From: an uncultured Fimbriimonadales bacterium
GTDB lineage: Bacteria; Armatimonadota; Fimbriimonadia; Fimbriimonadales; GBS-DC
Reading direction: 5' to 3'
Length of the DNA stretch: 19,513 nucleotides
Assembly: GCA_937934465.1 (NCBI GenBank)
Contig: CALGZO010000254.1
Span: 1 to 19,513 of the forward strand
Below the pieces are notes generated by a model, which saw nothing but the letters and a program-made list of their open reading frames with translations, was not told the origin of the DNA and made no database searches. Shown here piece after piece: positions 13,770-19,513 of this stretch (position 1 is its first letter; every line of letters begins with the position of its first letter). The position numbers and the translations under genes were made by a program.

Positions 13770-15977
13770 CTAACAGCCCGCGCCGAAGTTGAACAGCACT
13801 GTCAGCAGGTCGGCGTCATCGACTCGGTCATCGCCGTTCACATCTTCGGCGCGTGCGCCCGTCTCGCCGAAAGCGAACAGCACCGCGAGCAGGTCGGCGT
13901 CGTCGACGCAGCCGTCGCCGCTTACATCCCCGTTCACGGCGAGCAGACGCAGGGGCAAAACGGCCTCGCCGCCCGGTATGCCGTCGCCCGTCGGCAGCTG
14001 CCCCAAATACTCGCCGTCCAACGCCAATCCCGAATCCGCAGCCGTCACGCTGGGGGCGATGCGCACAGTGTAGGCGTCGGGCTTGAGCGGCTCAGCAATC
14101 GTCAGGCGCGCTCGACGCGCATTTGCATCGTAAGTAAAGCCGAAACTCACCGCGCCCCGCGACGCGCCCACAAGCTGCACCTGCGCAGCGTTGATATTCA
14201 CGGGCGTCTGGAAGTAAAGGTCTATCTGGTTCACCGCGTCTGTCGCCGCGCCCGACGCAGGGTTCATCTCCACAATCACGGGAGGACCAGGACGGTACGC
14301 CTCTTGGGTGCTGCTGCCCTTGAGTATCCACTCGTCGGGGTCAAACGCGAGATTGGCGACCGTCCCCGCCACAGGAATCACATAATATTGCGTGCGTGTG
14401 CTATTCCAGACGCGCAGATTGTGGGATTGATTGCCTATCGTTGCGCGGACACCGATGGGCATCGTGTACACGCCGTAGTTGTTCGGCTGGGTCTGGCGTA
14501 CCGACATCAGCAGGTAGTCCTTGTTGTTGACGCGAGTGGTTGCCCAGCCCCAGGCGTAGCTGGGCGCGCCTGTTCCGTAGACCCACGGCTGGAAGAACCA
14601 GTCCATCGCGTCGCCCCAGACCTCTTCCGCAACGCTTTGGAAATCGGCGGTGGTCGCGTGGCTGTAGGCGTAGCGCTGGCGGTAGCGCGTTAGAAGGTCA
14701 AAGAACCGCTCCGTGCCCAGCACCCAGCGCAGTTGGTGCAGCACCCACGCGCCCTTGCGATAGGCAAAGTTGGAGCTGAATATGGCGTTCACGCTGCTGG
14801 TATCGTAGCGGTAGACGCTGCCGTCCAGACTGCTGGGGCGGCGGTTCAGCATCGCGTTGCGCAGGGCGACGGGATCGCTCGCGCCGTTCTTGAACTCTTC
14901 CCATAACGCCTCCGAGTAGGTGGCGAAGCCCTCGTTGAGCCAGATGTCGTTCCAAGTGGCGCAGGTAATCATGTCGCCCCACCACTGGTGCGCCAACTCG
15001 TGCGCCGTGAGCGACTCGCCGAAACCGCCCTGACCGCTCATCGTCTGATGCTCCATACCCCCACCGAACTGGAACTGGTAGATGCCGTACCGCTCGGCTA
15101 TGAATGGGTAGACGCCGTACAGGTCGCTGAAAGCGCGCAGCATCGGAATACACTGCTCCCACGCCGCGCGGTTGCTCGCCGTGTTGTTTTCAGGATAGAT
15201 GTAGAAGTCGACAGGCATCGTCTGTCCGTTGTAGGTGAATGAGCGCGACCAGTGTTGATAGTTGGTCGCGGCGAACGCCACCAGATAGGGGGCAATCGGG
15301 TAGTTGTGCTGGTAGCGGTAGCGGCGGCGGTTGTTGGGCAGGTCGGCAGTCTCTTGGAGCATGCCGTTTGCGACGGCGAACATATCGCGCGGAGTAATCA
15401 GCGTGAAGGTGAGCGTCGCTTTGTCGGTGTTCTCGTCCTTCGCGGGCCACCAAGTGTAGGCGTAGTAGGGCTGACTGAGCGTGGCGACGATGATTGCGCC
15501 CGACGAGCGCGTGGTGAACTCTATCGAGCCGAACCCGCGCGACACTGGCACGCCCTGATAGTCCACCTGCAATTGGAACGCCTCGTTTTGCGTGTAGGTG
15601 CGGTCGAACTCGGCGCGGACGGTCGTGATGCTTTCGCGCACGAACGAGATGGGGCGTCCGTCCAAGCGCAACCCTGTAATCAGGAAGTTGTCGCGCAGGC
15701 GGAAGCGAAAGGCGTTCAGCGTCGGCTGAACCACTTTCACGGTCATCACACACGAGCCAACGAGCGTTCGTGTGCTGGGGATTATTTCGAGCGTGAGGTC
15801 ATAGTGCTGCACATCGGTCAGCTGAGGGTCTTGGAGGAGCGATGGGAACGACAGCAGGCGCAGCTCGGGGTGCTTCAGCGCGGCGTTGTGGGCGCGCCCA
15901 CAGAGCGCGCAACCCTCGCCGCCTGCCCACGCCGCCCAGATACTCAGCGACGCCCAGAGAATAAACAAGACGCGCAT
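13770..15977 (-). CDS. Secreted M1-family metallopeptidase with Ig-like and dockerin-like C-terminus
   Basis: M1 zinc aminopeptidases remove N-terminal residues from peptides. This 735-residue copy is exported by the signal peptide MRVLFILWASLSIWAAWA. An N-terminal beta domain is followed by GGMEHQ (about 306-311, the family's GxMEN-type motif) and the zinc site H326-E327-x-x-H330 plus E349, spaced 18 residues apart as the family requires. After the catalytic part comes a Big_5/SbsA-like Ig domain (PVIVEMNPASGAATD onward). Two Ca-binding dockerin-like repeats close the protein (about 682-735): DVSGDGCVDDADLLAVLF and DVNGDDRVDDADLLTVLF. The frame opens at 15995, but that ATG lies upstream of a TATAAT box. 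ATG 15977, 6 nt after the box, starts the signal peptide. Confidence 0.93.
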   Translation of the reverse strand: MRVLFILWASLSIWAAWAGGEGCALCGRAHNAALKHPELRLLSFPSLLQDPQLTDVQHYDLTLEIIPSTRTLVGSCVMTVKVVQPTLNAFRFRLRDNFLITGLRLDGRPISFVRESITTVRAEFDRTYTQNEAFQLQVDYQGVPVSRGFGSIEFTTRSSGAIIVATLSQPYYAYTWWPAKDENTDKATLTFTLITPRDMFAVANGMLQETADLPNNRRRYRYQHNYPIAPYLVAFAATNYQHWSRSFTYNGQTMPVDFYIYPENNTASNRAAWEQCIPMLRAFSDLYGVYPFIAERYGIYQFQFGGGMEHQTMSGQGGFGESLTAHELAHQWWGDMITCATWNDIWLNEGFATYSEALWEEFKNGASDPVALRNAMLNRRPSSLDGSVYRYDTSSVNAIFSSNFAYRKGAWVLHQLRWVLGTERFFDLLTRYRQRYAYSHATTADFQSVAEEVWGDAMDWFFQPWVYGTGAPSYAWGWATTRVNNKDYLLMSVRQTQPNNYGVYTMPIGVRATIGNQSHNLRVWNSTRTQYYVIPVAGTVANLAFDPDEWILKGSSTQEAYRPGPPVIVEMNPASGAATDAVNQIDLYFQTPVNINAAQVQLVGASRGAVSFGFTYDANARRARLTIAEPLKPDAYTVRIAPSVTAADSGLALDGEYLGQLPTGDGIPGGEAVLPLRLLAVNGDVSGDGCVDDADLLAVLFAFGETGARAEDVNGDDRVDDADLLTVLFNFGAGC
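13782..13928 (-). repeat. Tandem DNA repeat encoding the dockerin-like pair
   Basis: Two imperfect direct copies, 13782-13844 and 13866-13928, each about 63 bp with 84-bp spacing, encode the paired dockerin-like units at the end of the M1 peptidase. They share GAGCAGGTCGGCGTC-like and TTCACATC-like segments, so the pair arose by internal duplication. Confidence 0.7.
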
Positions 15978-15983
15978 GCCCTT

Positions 15984-15989
15984 ATTATA
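15984..15989 (-). promoter_or_regulatory. -10 box of the M1 peptidase gene
   Basis: TATAAT on the minus strand ends 6 nt before the ATG at 15977. The AAGGGC between them is too close to the start to serve as a ribosome binding site, so the transcript is probably leaderless. The box sets 15977, not 15995, as the start. Confidence 0.6.
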
Positions 15990-16009
15990 GCGCATCGGCG
16001 TGGTTCGGG

Positions 16010-16015
16010 TATCCT
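16010..16015 (+). promoter_or_regulatory. -10 box of the transhydrogenase subunit gene
   Basis: GGGTATCCT, with TATCCT at 16010-16015, stands 7 nt before the ATG at 16023 and no ribosome binding site intervenes. It is back to back with the M1 peptidase promoter, 20 bp away. Confidence 0.5.
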
Positions 16016-16022
16016 AAACGGT

Positions 16023-16331
16023 ATGGAGATACTGGCGGCGTCGCTGACGGTGTTTGTGCTGGCGATATTCGTGGGGTTCGAGGTGATTACCAAAGTGCCC
16101 CCGACGCTGCACACGCCGCTGATGTCGGGTTCGAACGCGATTTCGGGCATCACGATTATCGGCGCGATTCTTTCGGCTGGGGCGCAGCACACGACGCTCA
16201 GCGCGGTGCTGGGCACGCTCGCCGTTGTTTTTGCCACAATTAATGTCGTGGGCGGCTTTTTGGTGACCAATCGGATGCTGCAGATGTTCAAGCCCAGCCG
16301 ACGCGAGTCGCTCCCGCGTCAGGTAAAATAG
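16023..16331 (+). CDS. pntAB: NAD(P) transhydrogenase alpha subunit, membrane part (PntAB type)
   Basis: Proton-translocating transhydrogenase couples hydride transfer from NADH to NADP with proton flow. Split versions have a soluble alpha-1, a short membrane alpha-2 and a beta subunit. This 102-residue protein is the alpha-2 part. The hallmark FEVITKVPPTLHTPLMSGSN runs from about residue 19, preceded by one membrane helix (about 3-18) and followed by two more (GITIIGAILSAGAQ and LGTLAVVFATINVVGGFLV). It ends in a basic tail. The ATG at 16023 has a TATCCT box 7 nt upstream. Neither the soluble alpha-1 nor the beta subunit lies beside it: upstream is a divergent peptidase and downstream a thioredoxin-fold gene. 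That is unusual, since these genes normally sit together. Codon use matches its neighbours. Confidence 0.9.
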   Translation: MEILAASLTVFVLAIFVGFEVITKVPPTLHTPLMSGSNAISGITIIGAILSAGAQHTTLSAVLGTLAVVFATINVVGGFLVTNRMLQMFKPSRRESLPRQVK

Positions 16332-16347
16332 TACGGGAGGCGCGACG

Positions 16348-16662
16348 ATGCGGATTGAACTGCTCTATTATCCTGAGTGCCCCTCGCACGAGCGTGCGCT
16401 GGAGTTGATTCACGAAGCGCTGGCGCAGGAAGGCGTCTCGGCGGAGGTGGCAGTGGTTCGCATCGACACGCAGACACAGGCGGAGCAACACCGCTTCATC
16501 GGCTCGCCCACCATCCGCATCGATGGGCGCGAGCTGCAACCCCAGCCCCACCTGCCTTACCGCCTGACCTGCCGCACCTTCCAACTGGAAGACGGACGAC
16601 TCGCGCCGCTCCCCTCGCTGAGCATGCTCCGCGAGGCTATCCGCCACAGTGAAGGAGGTTGA
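16348..16662 (+). CDS. Small thioredoxin-fold protein
   Basis: I place this 104-residue protein in the thioredoxin-fold superfamily by its beta-alpha-beta start: MRIELLYYPECPSH, where C11 sits in the CPSH position of the usual redox-motif loop, followed by a helix. FIGSPTIRIDGREL then supplies the cis-Pro segment (P54) and the dipeptide-rich strand seen in DUF2703, SaoT and alkylmercury-lyase-like small proteins. A second Cys (C75, LTCRTF) could pair with C11. The exact family is uncertain. The ATG has GGGAGG about 9 nt upstream. The gene follows the transhydrogenase subunit by 16 nt, and its last codons contain the ribosome binding site of the next thioredoxin-like gene, so these genes form an operon with a redox theme. 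Confidence 0.7.
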   Translation: MRIELLYYPECPSHERALELIHEALAQEGVSAEVAVVRIDTQTQAEQHRFIGSPTIRIDGRELQPQPHLPYRLTCRTFQLEDGRLAPLPSLSMLREAIRHSEGG

Positions 16663-16666
16663 GGCT

Positions 16667-17191
16667 ATGGAAATCGGTCAATCGGCGTATGACTTCGAAC
16701 TGCCCGGCGTGGACGGCAAGACCTACTCGCTCAAGGACTTCGCCGACAAGCCTGTGCTGGTGCTGTTCTTCTGGTGCAATCACTGCCCGTATGTGAAGGC
16801 GTATGAGGAGCGCGTCCTCCGACTCGCGAAAGAGTTCGGCGACCGCGTCGCCTTCGTCGCCATCAACTCGAACGACCCGACCCAGTACCCCGAAGACAGC
16901 TTCGAGAACATGCAAAAGGTCGCCCAAGAGAAGGGCTACCCGTTCCCGTACCTGTTTGATGCGACTCAGGCGGTGGCGCACGCCTACAAAGCCTCGCGCA
17001 CGCCGGAGTTCTTCGTGTTCGACGAGGAGCGCGACCTGAAGTATCACGGTCGCCTCGACGACAACTGGGAGCATCCCAACCAGGTGCGTCACGAGTATGT
17101 GCGCGACGCGATTATGAGCCTGCTGCAAAACGACATCCCGCATGTCTCGCATGTGCCGCCTATCGGCTGCACCATCAAGTGGAAGCACTAA
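16667..17191 (+). CDS. Thioredoxin-like redoxin of the AhpC/TSA superfamily
   Basis: This is a predicted cytoplasmic thiol redoxin. There is no signal peptide, so it differs from membrane-anchored ResA types. The 174-residue protein starts MEIGQSAYDFELPGVDGKTY. The redox motif WCNHCPYV has C37 and C40, and RTPEFFVF supplies the cis-Pro. It ends PPIGCTIKWKH with C168, the Gly-Cys-x-Ile-Lys-Trp tail typical of this AhpC/TSA-like group. The frame opens at GTG 16649, but ATG 16667 lies 8 nt after AAGGAGG, which itself sits in the end of the preceding gene, so it is preferred. A possible role is disulfide or peroxide reduction alongside Bcp, but that is inference. A perfect hairpin follows the stop. 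Confidence 0.88.
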   Translation: MEIGQSAYDFELPGVDGKTYSLKDFADKPVLVLFFWCNHCPYVKAYEERVLRLAKEFGDRVAFVAINSNDPTQYPEDSFENMQKVAQEKGYPFPYLFDATQAVAHAYKASRTPEFFVFDEERDLKYHGRLDDNWEHPNQVRHEYVRDAIMSLLQNDIPHVSHVPPIGCTIKWKH

Positions 17192-17197
17192 GCAAGT

Positions 17198-17224
17198 GGG
17201 CTGCAGGCGCGATGCCTGCAGCCC
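17198..17224 (+). terminator. Hairpin between the redoxin and restriction genes
   Basis: GGGCTGCAGGC (17198-17208) pairs perfectly with GCCTGCAGCCC (17214-17224) around a 5-nt loop, 6 nt after the redoxin stop. No U-tract follows. It either ends the redox operon or is a dispersed palindromic repeat marking the boundary of the restriction-modification pair. Confidence 0.55.
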
Positions 17225-17240
17225 ATCTCCATCGAACTCC

Positions 17241-18026
17241 ATGGACAACGAGTATCTTCAGATTCTGTTAGAACCGCTCAAGGCAACGGAAGGCTACCTT
17301 CCAAAGCTGGGACACGGAGGAAAACAAGTCGTTTCGCCTGAAGTGTTCCAAGAGATATACCAGCAAGATGTTTTCTATCGCTGGATTGGATTAAACATGC
17401 CAGAAATCTACATAGCCCATCGTGCTGCTGGAGGCATCACCAGTCTCTACCGCCAGTTGGGGATTGGGTGTGAACAGCTCTTGCGGAGGATATTGAAGGA
17501 TACCTTAGAGCTCGCAGAGCGTGATCTGGATTGGGACTACCGTGTTAGCGAGGGTGAGCGTAATTTCAAAGTATCCCTTGATGCCTGCATACTCATAAAC
17601 AAAGTATCCAAGCCCGAACCGAGGGCGCGGCTTACTGATTGGATCGATGCGCAGCGTGAAGCAAACTCGATAACAGCGGCGCTGGAGGGAGTGGTCTTTG
17701 AGGTTCGGCAAGGATATAAGAGTAAGGACTCGAAACGCCAAGCAGCCGACCTGCGTAGTGCAAGCCGAGCCTATCAAGCGAGCTTGTTGCCCTGCATGAT
17801 GCTGTTTTCGCAACAAATCGACCCAGCAGTGGAGGCTCGGTACAAAAGCGGTGGGTGGATTTTACTGAAAGGCGATTTGTCTGGTTCTTCTCTGACCTCA
17901 ACTTATGCCTTTTTGCGAGAAGTAGTGGGTTTCGATTTGGCGAACTTCTTGGAGCGTCATCAGGATACTATCCGCAAGCGTGTTCAAGAAGTGGTTCGTT
18001 CTCTTTTGGTCCTGGAGGGAGAGTAG
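17241..18026 (+). CDS. Candidate type II restriction endonuclease
   Basis: I do not recognise the family. The assignment rests on position: the gene abuts a DNA methyltransferase, stop TAG at 18024-18026 and ATG at 18027. The 261-residue protein has no signal or membrane segment. The most motif-like stretch is FEVRQGYKSKDSKRQAADL (153-171), with E154 followed by Lys/Arg-rich residues. It could hold a PD-(D/E)xK-like catalytic core together with D114 or E149, but no strict E-x-K is visible. LEGVVFE and SLLPCMMLFS would be core strands. The ATG at 17241 begins MDNEYLQILLEPLK. The open frame continues upstream through the hairpin at 17198, which makes a longer protein unlikely. Three hand-counted 60-base lines are 52-55% GC, against 67% for one line of the redoxin gene, suggesting recent transfer. 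Confidence 0.6.
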   Translation: MDNEYLQILLEPLKATEGYLPKLGHGGKQVVSPEVFQEIYQQDVFYRWIGLNMPEIYIAHRAAGGITSLYRQLGIGCEQLLRRILKDTLELAERDLDWDYRVSEGERNFKVSLDACILINKVSKPEPRARLTDWIDAQREANSITAALEGVVFEVRQGYKSKDSKRQAADLRSASRAYQASLLPCMMLFSQQIDPAVEARYKSGGWILLKGDLSGSSLTSTYAFLREVVGFDLANFLERHQDTIRKRVQEVVRSLLVLEGE

Positions 18027-19244
18027 ATGGGACGCGGCGTTTCGCGAAGACCTGAATATACTTTCCTCGCTAATGCGGGCAACGGTCGACATGGCTGGCT
18101 CCGTCTCACACCGGCTTACTCGGCGCACCTCGTTGAGGAGCGGCTGTGCGCCTACGAACGCACCCACCGCGTCTTGGATCCATTCTGCGGGACGGGGACT
18201 ACACCCTTGATTGCAGGTTATTTCGGTTTCGAAGCCACCGCTGTAGAAATTAATCCTTTCCTCGCTTGGCTCAGTCGTGTGAAAACACTTCGCTACCCCG
18301 AAAGCGTCCTGACCCAAACCCTGAATATGGCTCGGAGTATAGTGCAGCGAAGGAGCGAACTGTGTACAGCTCCTGTCGAGCTGCCACCTATTCACTCTAT
18401 TGAGCGATGGTGGGATGAGGATGCGCTCCACTGGTTAGCATCTCTGAAAGCGACGATGCTTCAGGGGTGTCCAGATGACGACCTCTCTACCTACCTCATC
18501 AAGGTTGCGTTTGCGCGGTGCGTGATCCAGCTCTCTAAAGCGGCTTATCATCACCCTTCCGTCTCCTTCCGCGATACTCATCAGCTGAACCTAAATCTGA
18601 TGAGCTATGACGCCTTGTTTCTTCAAGAAGTAGAATGGGTTGCTCAGAGCGCACGCGAGAACCCCGTTTGCGAGCCGCGCATTCTCTGCCAGGACGCGCG
18701 CGAGTTGGAGCGTCTGAACGAGAAGTTTGACCTTGTGATTACTTCGCCGCCTTACGCGAATCGTATCTCTTACATTCGCGAGCTGCGCCCCTACATGTAC
18801 TGGTTAGGTTTCCTCAGCGACGGGCGCACTGCAGGTGAGTTGGACTGGCAGGCAATAGGTGGCACTTGGGGCGCTGCCACGAGCCGATTGAAACAGTGGA
18901 GTCCTCAGCTTCCTGTGGATGATACAGTCGCAGAGGTGGCTGACGCTATCCGAAAAGCGCACCCTAAAAATGGAACCTTACTTGCGAACTATGTGCTGAA
19001 ATATTTCGAGGACATGCAGCGACACATTTCCAGTCTAAAGCGTGTGCTGAACGGCGGCGCGCGGATTCACTACATTGTAGGCAATTCATCCTTCTACGGA
19101 ATCGTTGTCCCTGTGGAGCAGATACTTGCTCGGATGTTCCGCGTGCATGGGTTTGAATTCGTGCGCGTTTCATGTTTGCGCAAGCGCAACTGCAAGCGCG
19201 AGCTCTATGAGTACGAAATCACAGGCACTTACATAGGCGCGTGA
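18027..19244 (+). CDS. Site-specific DNA methyltransferase (N4-cytosine or N6-adenine)
   Basis: This modification enzyme transfers methyl groups from S-adenosylmethionine to an exocyclic amino group in DNA, protecting host sites. The 405-residue protein has the SAM-binding motif DPFCGTGTTPL at 51-61 (FxGxG motif I), then VEINPF (73-78, motif II) and the catalytic motif TSPPYANRISYIRE at 239-252. SPPY favours N4-cytosine over N6-adenine, which more often has DPPY, though this is not absolute. Motif I precedes motif IV, unlike permuted beta-class enzymes. The ATG at 18027 directly follows the upstream stop, with GGAGGGAGAG in the end of that gene as its ribosome binding site, so both are made from one transcript. 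The recognition sequence cannot be read from the protein. Confidence 0.88.
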   Translation: MGRGVSRRPEYTFLANAGNGRHGWLRLTPAYSAHLVEERLCAYERTHRVLDPFCGTGTTPLIAGYFGFEATAVEINPFLAWLSRVKTLRYPESVLTQTLNMARSIVQRRSELCTAPVELPPIHSIERWWDEDALHWLASLKATMLQGCPDDDLSTYLIKVAFARCVIQLSKAAYHHPSVSFRDTHQLNLNLMSYDALFLQEVEWVAQSARENPVCEPRILCQDARELERLNEKFDLVITSPPYANRISYIRELRPYMYWLGFLSDGRTAGELDWQAIGGTWGAATSRLKQWSPQLPVDDTVAEVADAIRKAHPKNGTLLANYVLKYFEDMQRHISSLKRVLNGGARIHYIVGNSSFYGIVVPVEQILARMFRVHGFEFVRVSCLRKRNCKRELYEYEITGTYIGA

Positions 19245-19292
19245 GCCGTGAGGGCGGTGTTGTTTGGGCGAGTTAATATGAGTTGTTTTGAA

Positions 19293-19320
19293 CCCCCTCT
19301 CCGCGACTTGGAAGAGGGGG
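19293..19320. terminator. Bidirectional hairpin after the methyltransferase gene
   Basis: CCCCCTCT (19293-19300) pairs with AGAGGGGG (19313-19320) across 12 nt. It lies between the methyltransferase stop and the stop of a convergent membrane-protein gene, so it can serve both. Together with the hairpin at 17198 it brackets the restriction-modification pair. Confidence 0.55.
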
Positions 19321-19332
19321 TAGTATCGATGA

Positions 19333-19513
19333 TTACAGGTACAGGCGTACGCCCAGTAGGATGAAGAGCGCGAGCCATGCGCCCAGCATGCCGATGCTGA
19401 CGCGCCCCAGCTTCTCTACCCAAGGGCGCACCTCGCCTTTACCCGAGTCGTACAGCACCAGCACCAAGTAGGCAATCACAGCGACGCCCACAACGGTGGT
19501 GAGCGCGAACACA
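19333..19513 (-). CDS. Partial membrane protein, C-terminal end
   Basis: The frame is cut by the window's right edge, so the N-terminus is missing. The visible 59 residues end RLYL and then TAA (19333-19335). They hold two hydrophobic segments, VFALTTVVGVAVIAYLVLVL and VSIGMLGAWLALFILLGVRL, joined by a charged loop YDSGKGEVRPWVEKLG. This looks like the last two helices of an integral membrane protein. I do not recognise the family. It converges on the methyltransferase gene with a shared hairpin between them. Confidence 0.7.
   Translation of the reverse strand, partial: VFALTTVVGVAVIAYLVLVLYDSGKGEVRPWVEKLGRVSIGMLGAWLALFILLGVRLYL

Noticed and set aside
15252..16022. In-frame upstream extension of the transhydrogenase subunit
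   Set aside because: The extension is antisense to the M1 peptidase and unlike any transhydrogenase. The start at 16023 with its own -10 box fits the family's N-terminus.
17198..19320. Restriction-modification pair as part of a larger multi-gene defence island
   Set aside because: Only two genes are present. The left neighbour is a housekeeping redoxin and the right neighbour a membrane protein fragment with no defence motif.

Overview
The window is a high-GC, gene-dense bacterial chromosome segment with 19 supported coding regions (one partial), one possible further small gene, and no rRNA, tRNA or CRISPR array that I can see. Three features suggest a lineage: a PEP-CTERM-tailed secreted protein, a secreted M1 metallopeptidase ending in a dockerin-like repeat pair, and many genes whose only upstream signal is a TATAAT-like box 6-9 nt before the start codon. 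Together they fit Armatimonadota (Fimbriimonadia-like), but that placement is inference from general character, not from a marker gene.

Layout. Positions 1-91 hold nested hairpins downstream of uvrB (minus strand, 92-2071). Divergent from uvrB is a plus-strand signalling block: a membrane GGDEF diguanylate cyclase (2137-3792), a VanW-domain lipoprotein (3827-4576) and an HD-GYP-type protein with an altered HDIGK motif (4607-5200). Next come minus-strand genes: a family-4 type glycosyltransferase (5264-6493) with its own promoter, operator-like palindrome and long leader, then apolipoprotein N-acyltransferase lnt (6799-8394) and galT (8453-9469). A composite palindromic repeat fills 9505-9640, followed by a secreted protein of unknown role (9647-10336).

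A mirror-image divergent promoter at 10371-10395 leads rightward into a Bcp peroxiredoxin overlapping an orphan ABC ATPase (10405-11593). A possible small membrane protein lies antisense at 11463-11780. The PEP-CTERM gene (11934-12578) has a textbook sigma-54 -24/-12 element and a hairpin at the predicted 5' end of its mRNA. A DCC-family thiol oxidoreductase and a DUF2071 protein overlap at 12655-13769 and meet the M1 peptidase (13770-15977, minus) stop-to-stop with no gap.

Divergent from the peptidase are an isolated transmembrane subunit of proton-translocating transhydrogenase (16023-16331), a small thioredoxin-fold protein and a CxxC thioredoxin-like protein (to 17191). An apparent two-gene restriction-modification unit (17241-19244) sits between two strong hairpins and is lower in GC than its neighbours. 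The window ends inside a minus-strand membrane protein gene.

Recurring themes are cell-envelope biogenesis and export (Lnt, VanW lipoprotein, glycosyltransferase, PEP-CTERM protein, secreted peptidase), c-di-GMP signalling, and thiol redox chemistry (Bcp, DCC, two thioredoxin-fold proteins, transhydrogenase subunit). The most interesting points are the sigma-54 promoter of the PEP-CTERM gene, the window-wide leaderless-start pattern, and the restriction-modification pair with an unrecognised nuclease candidate.
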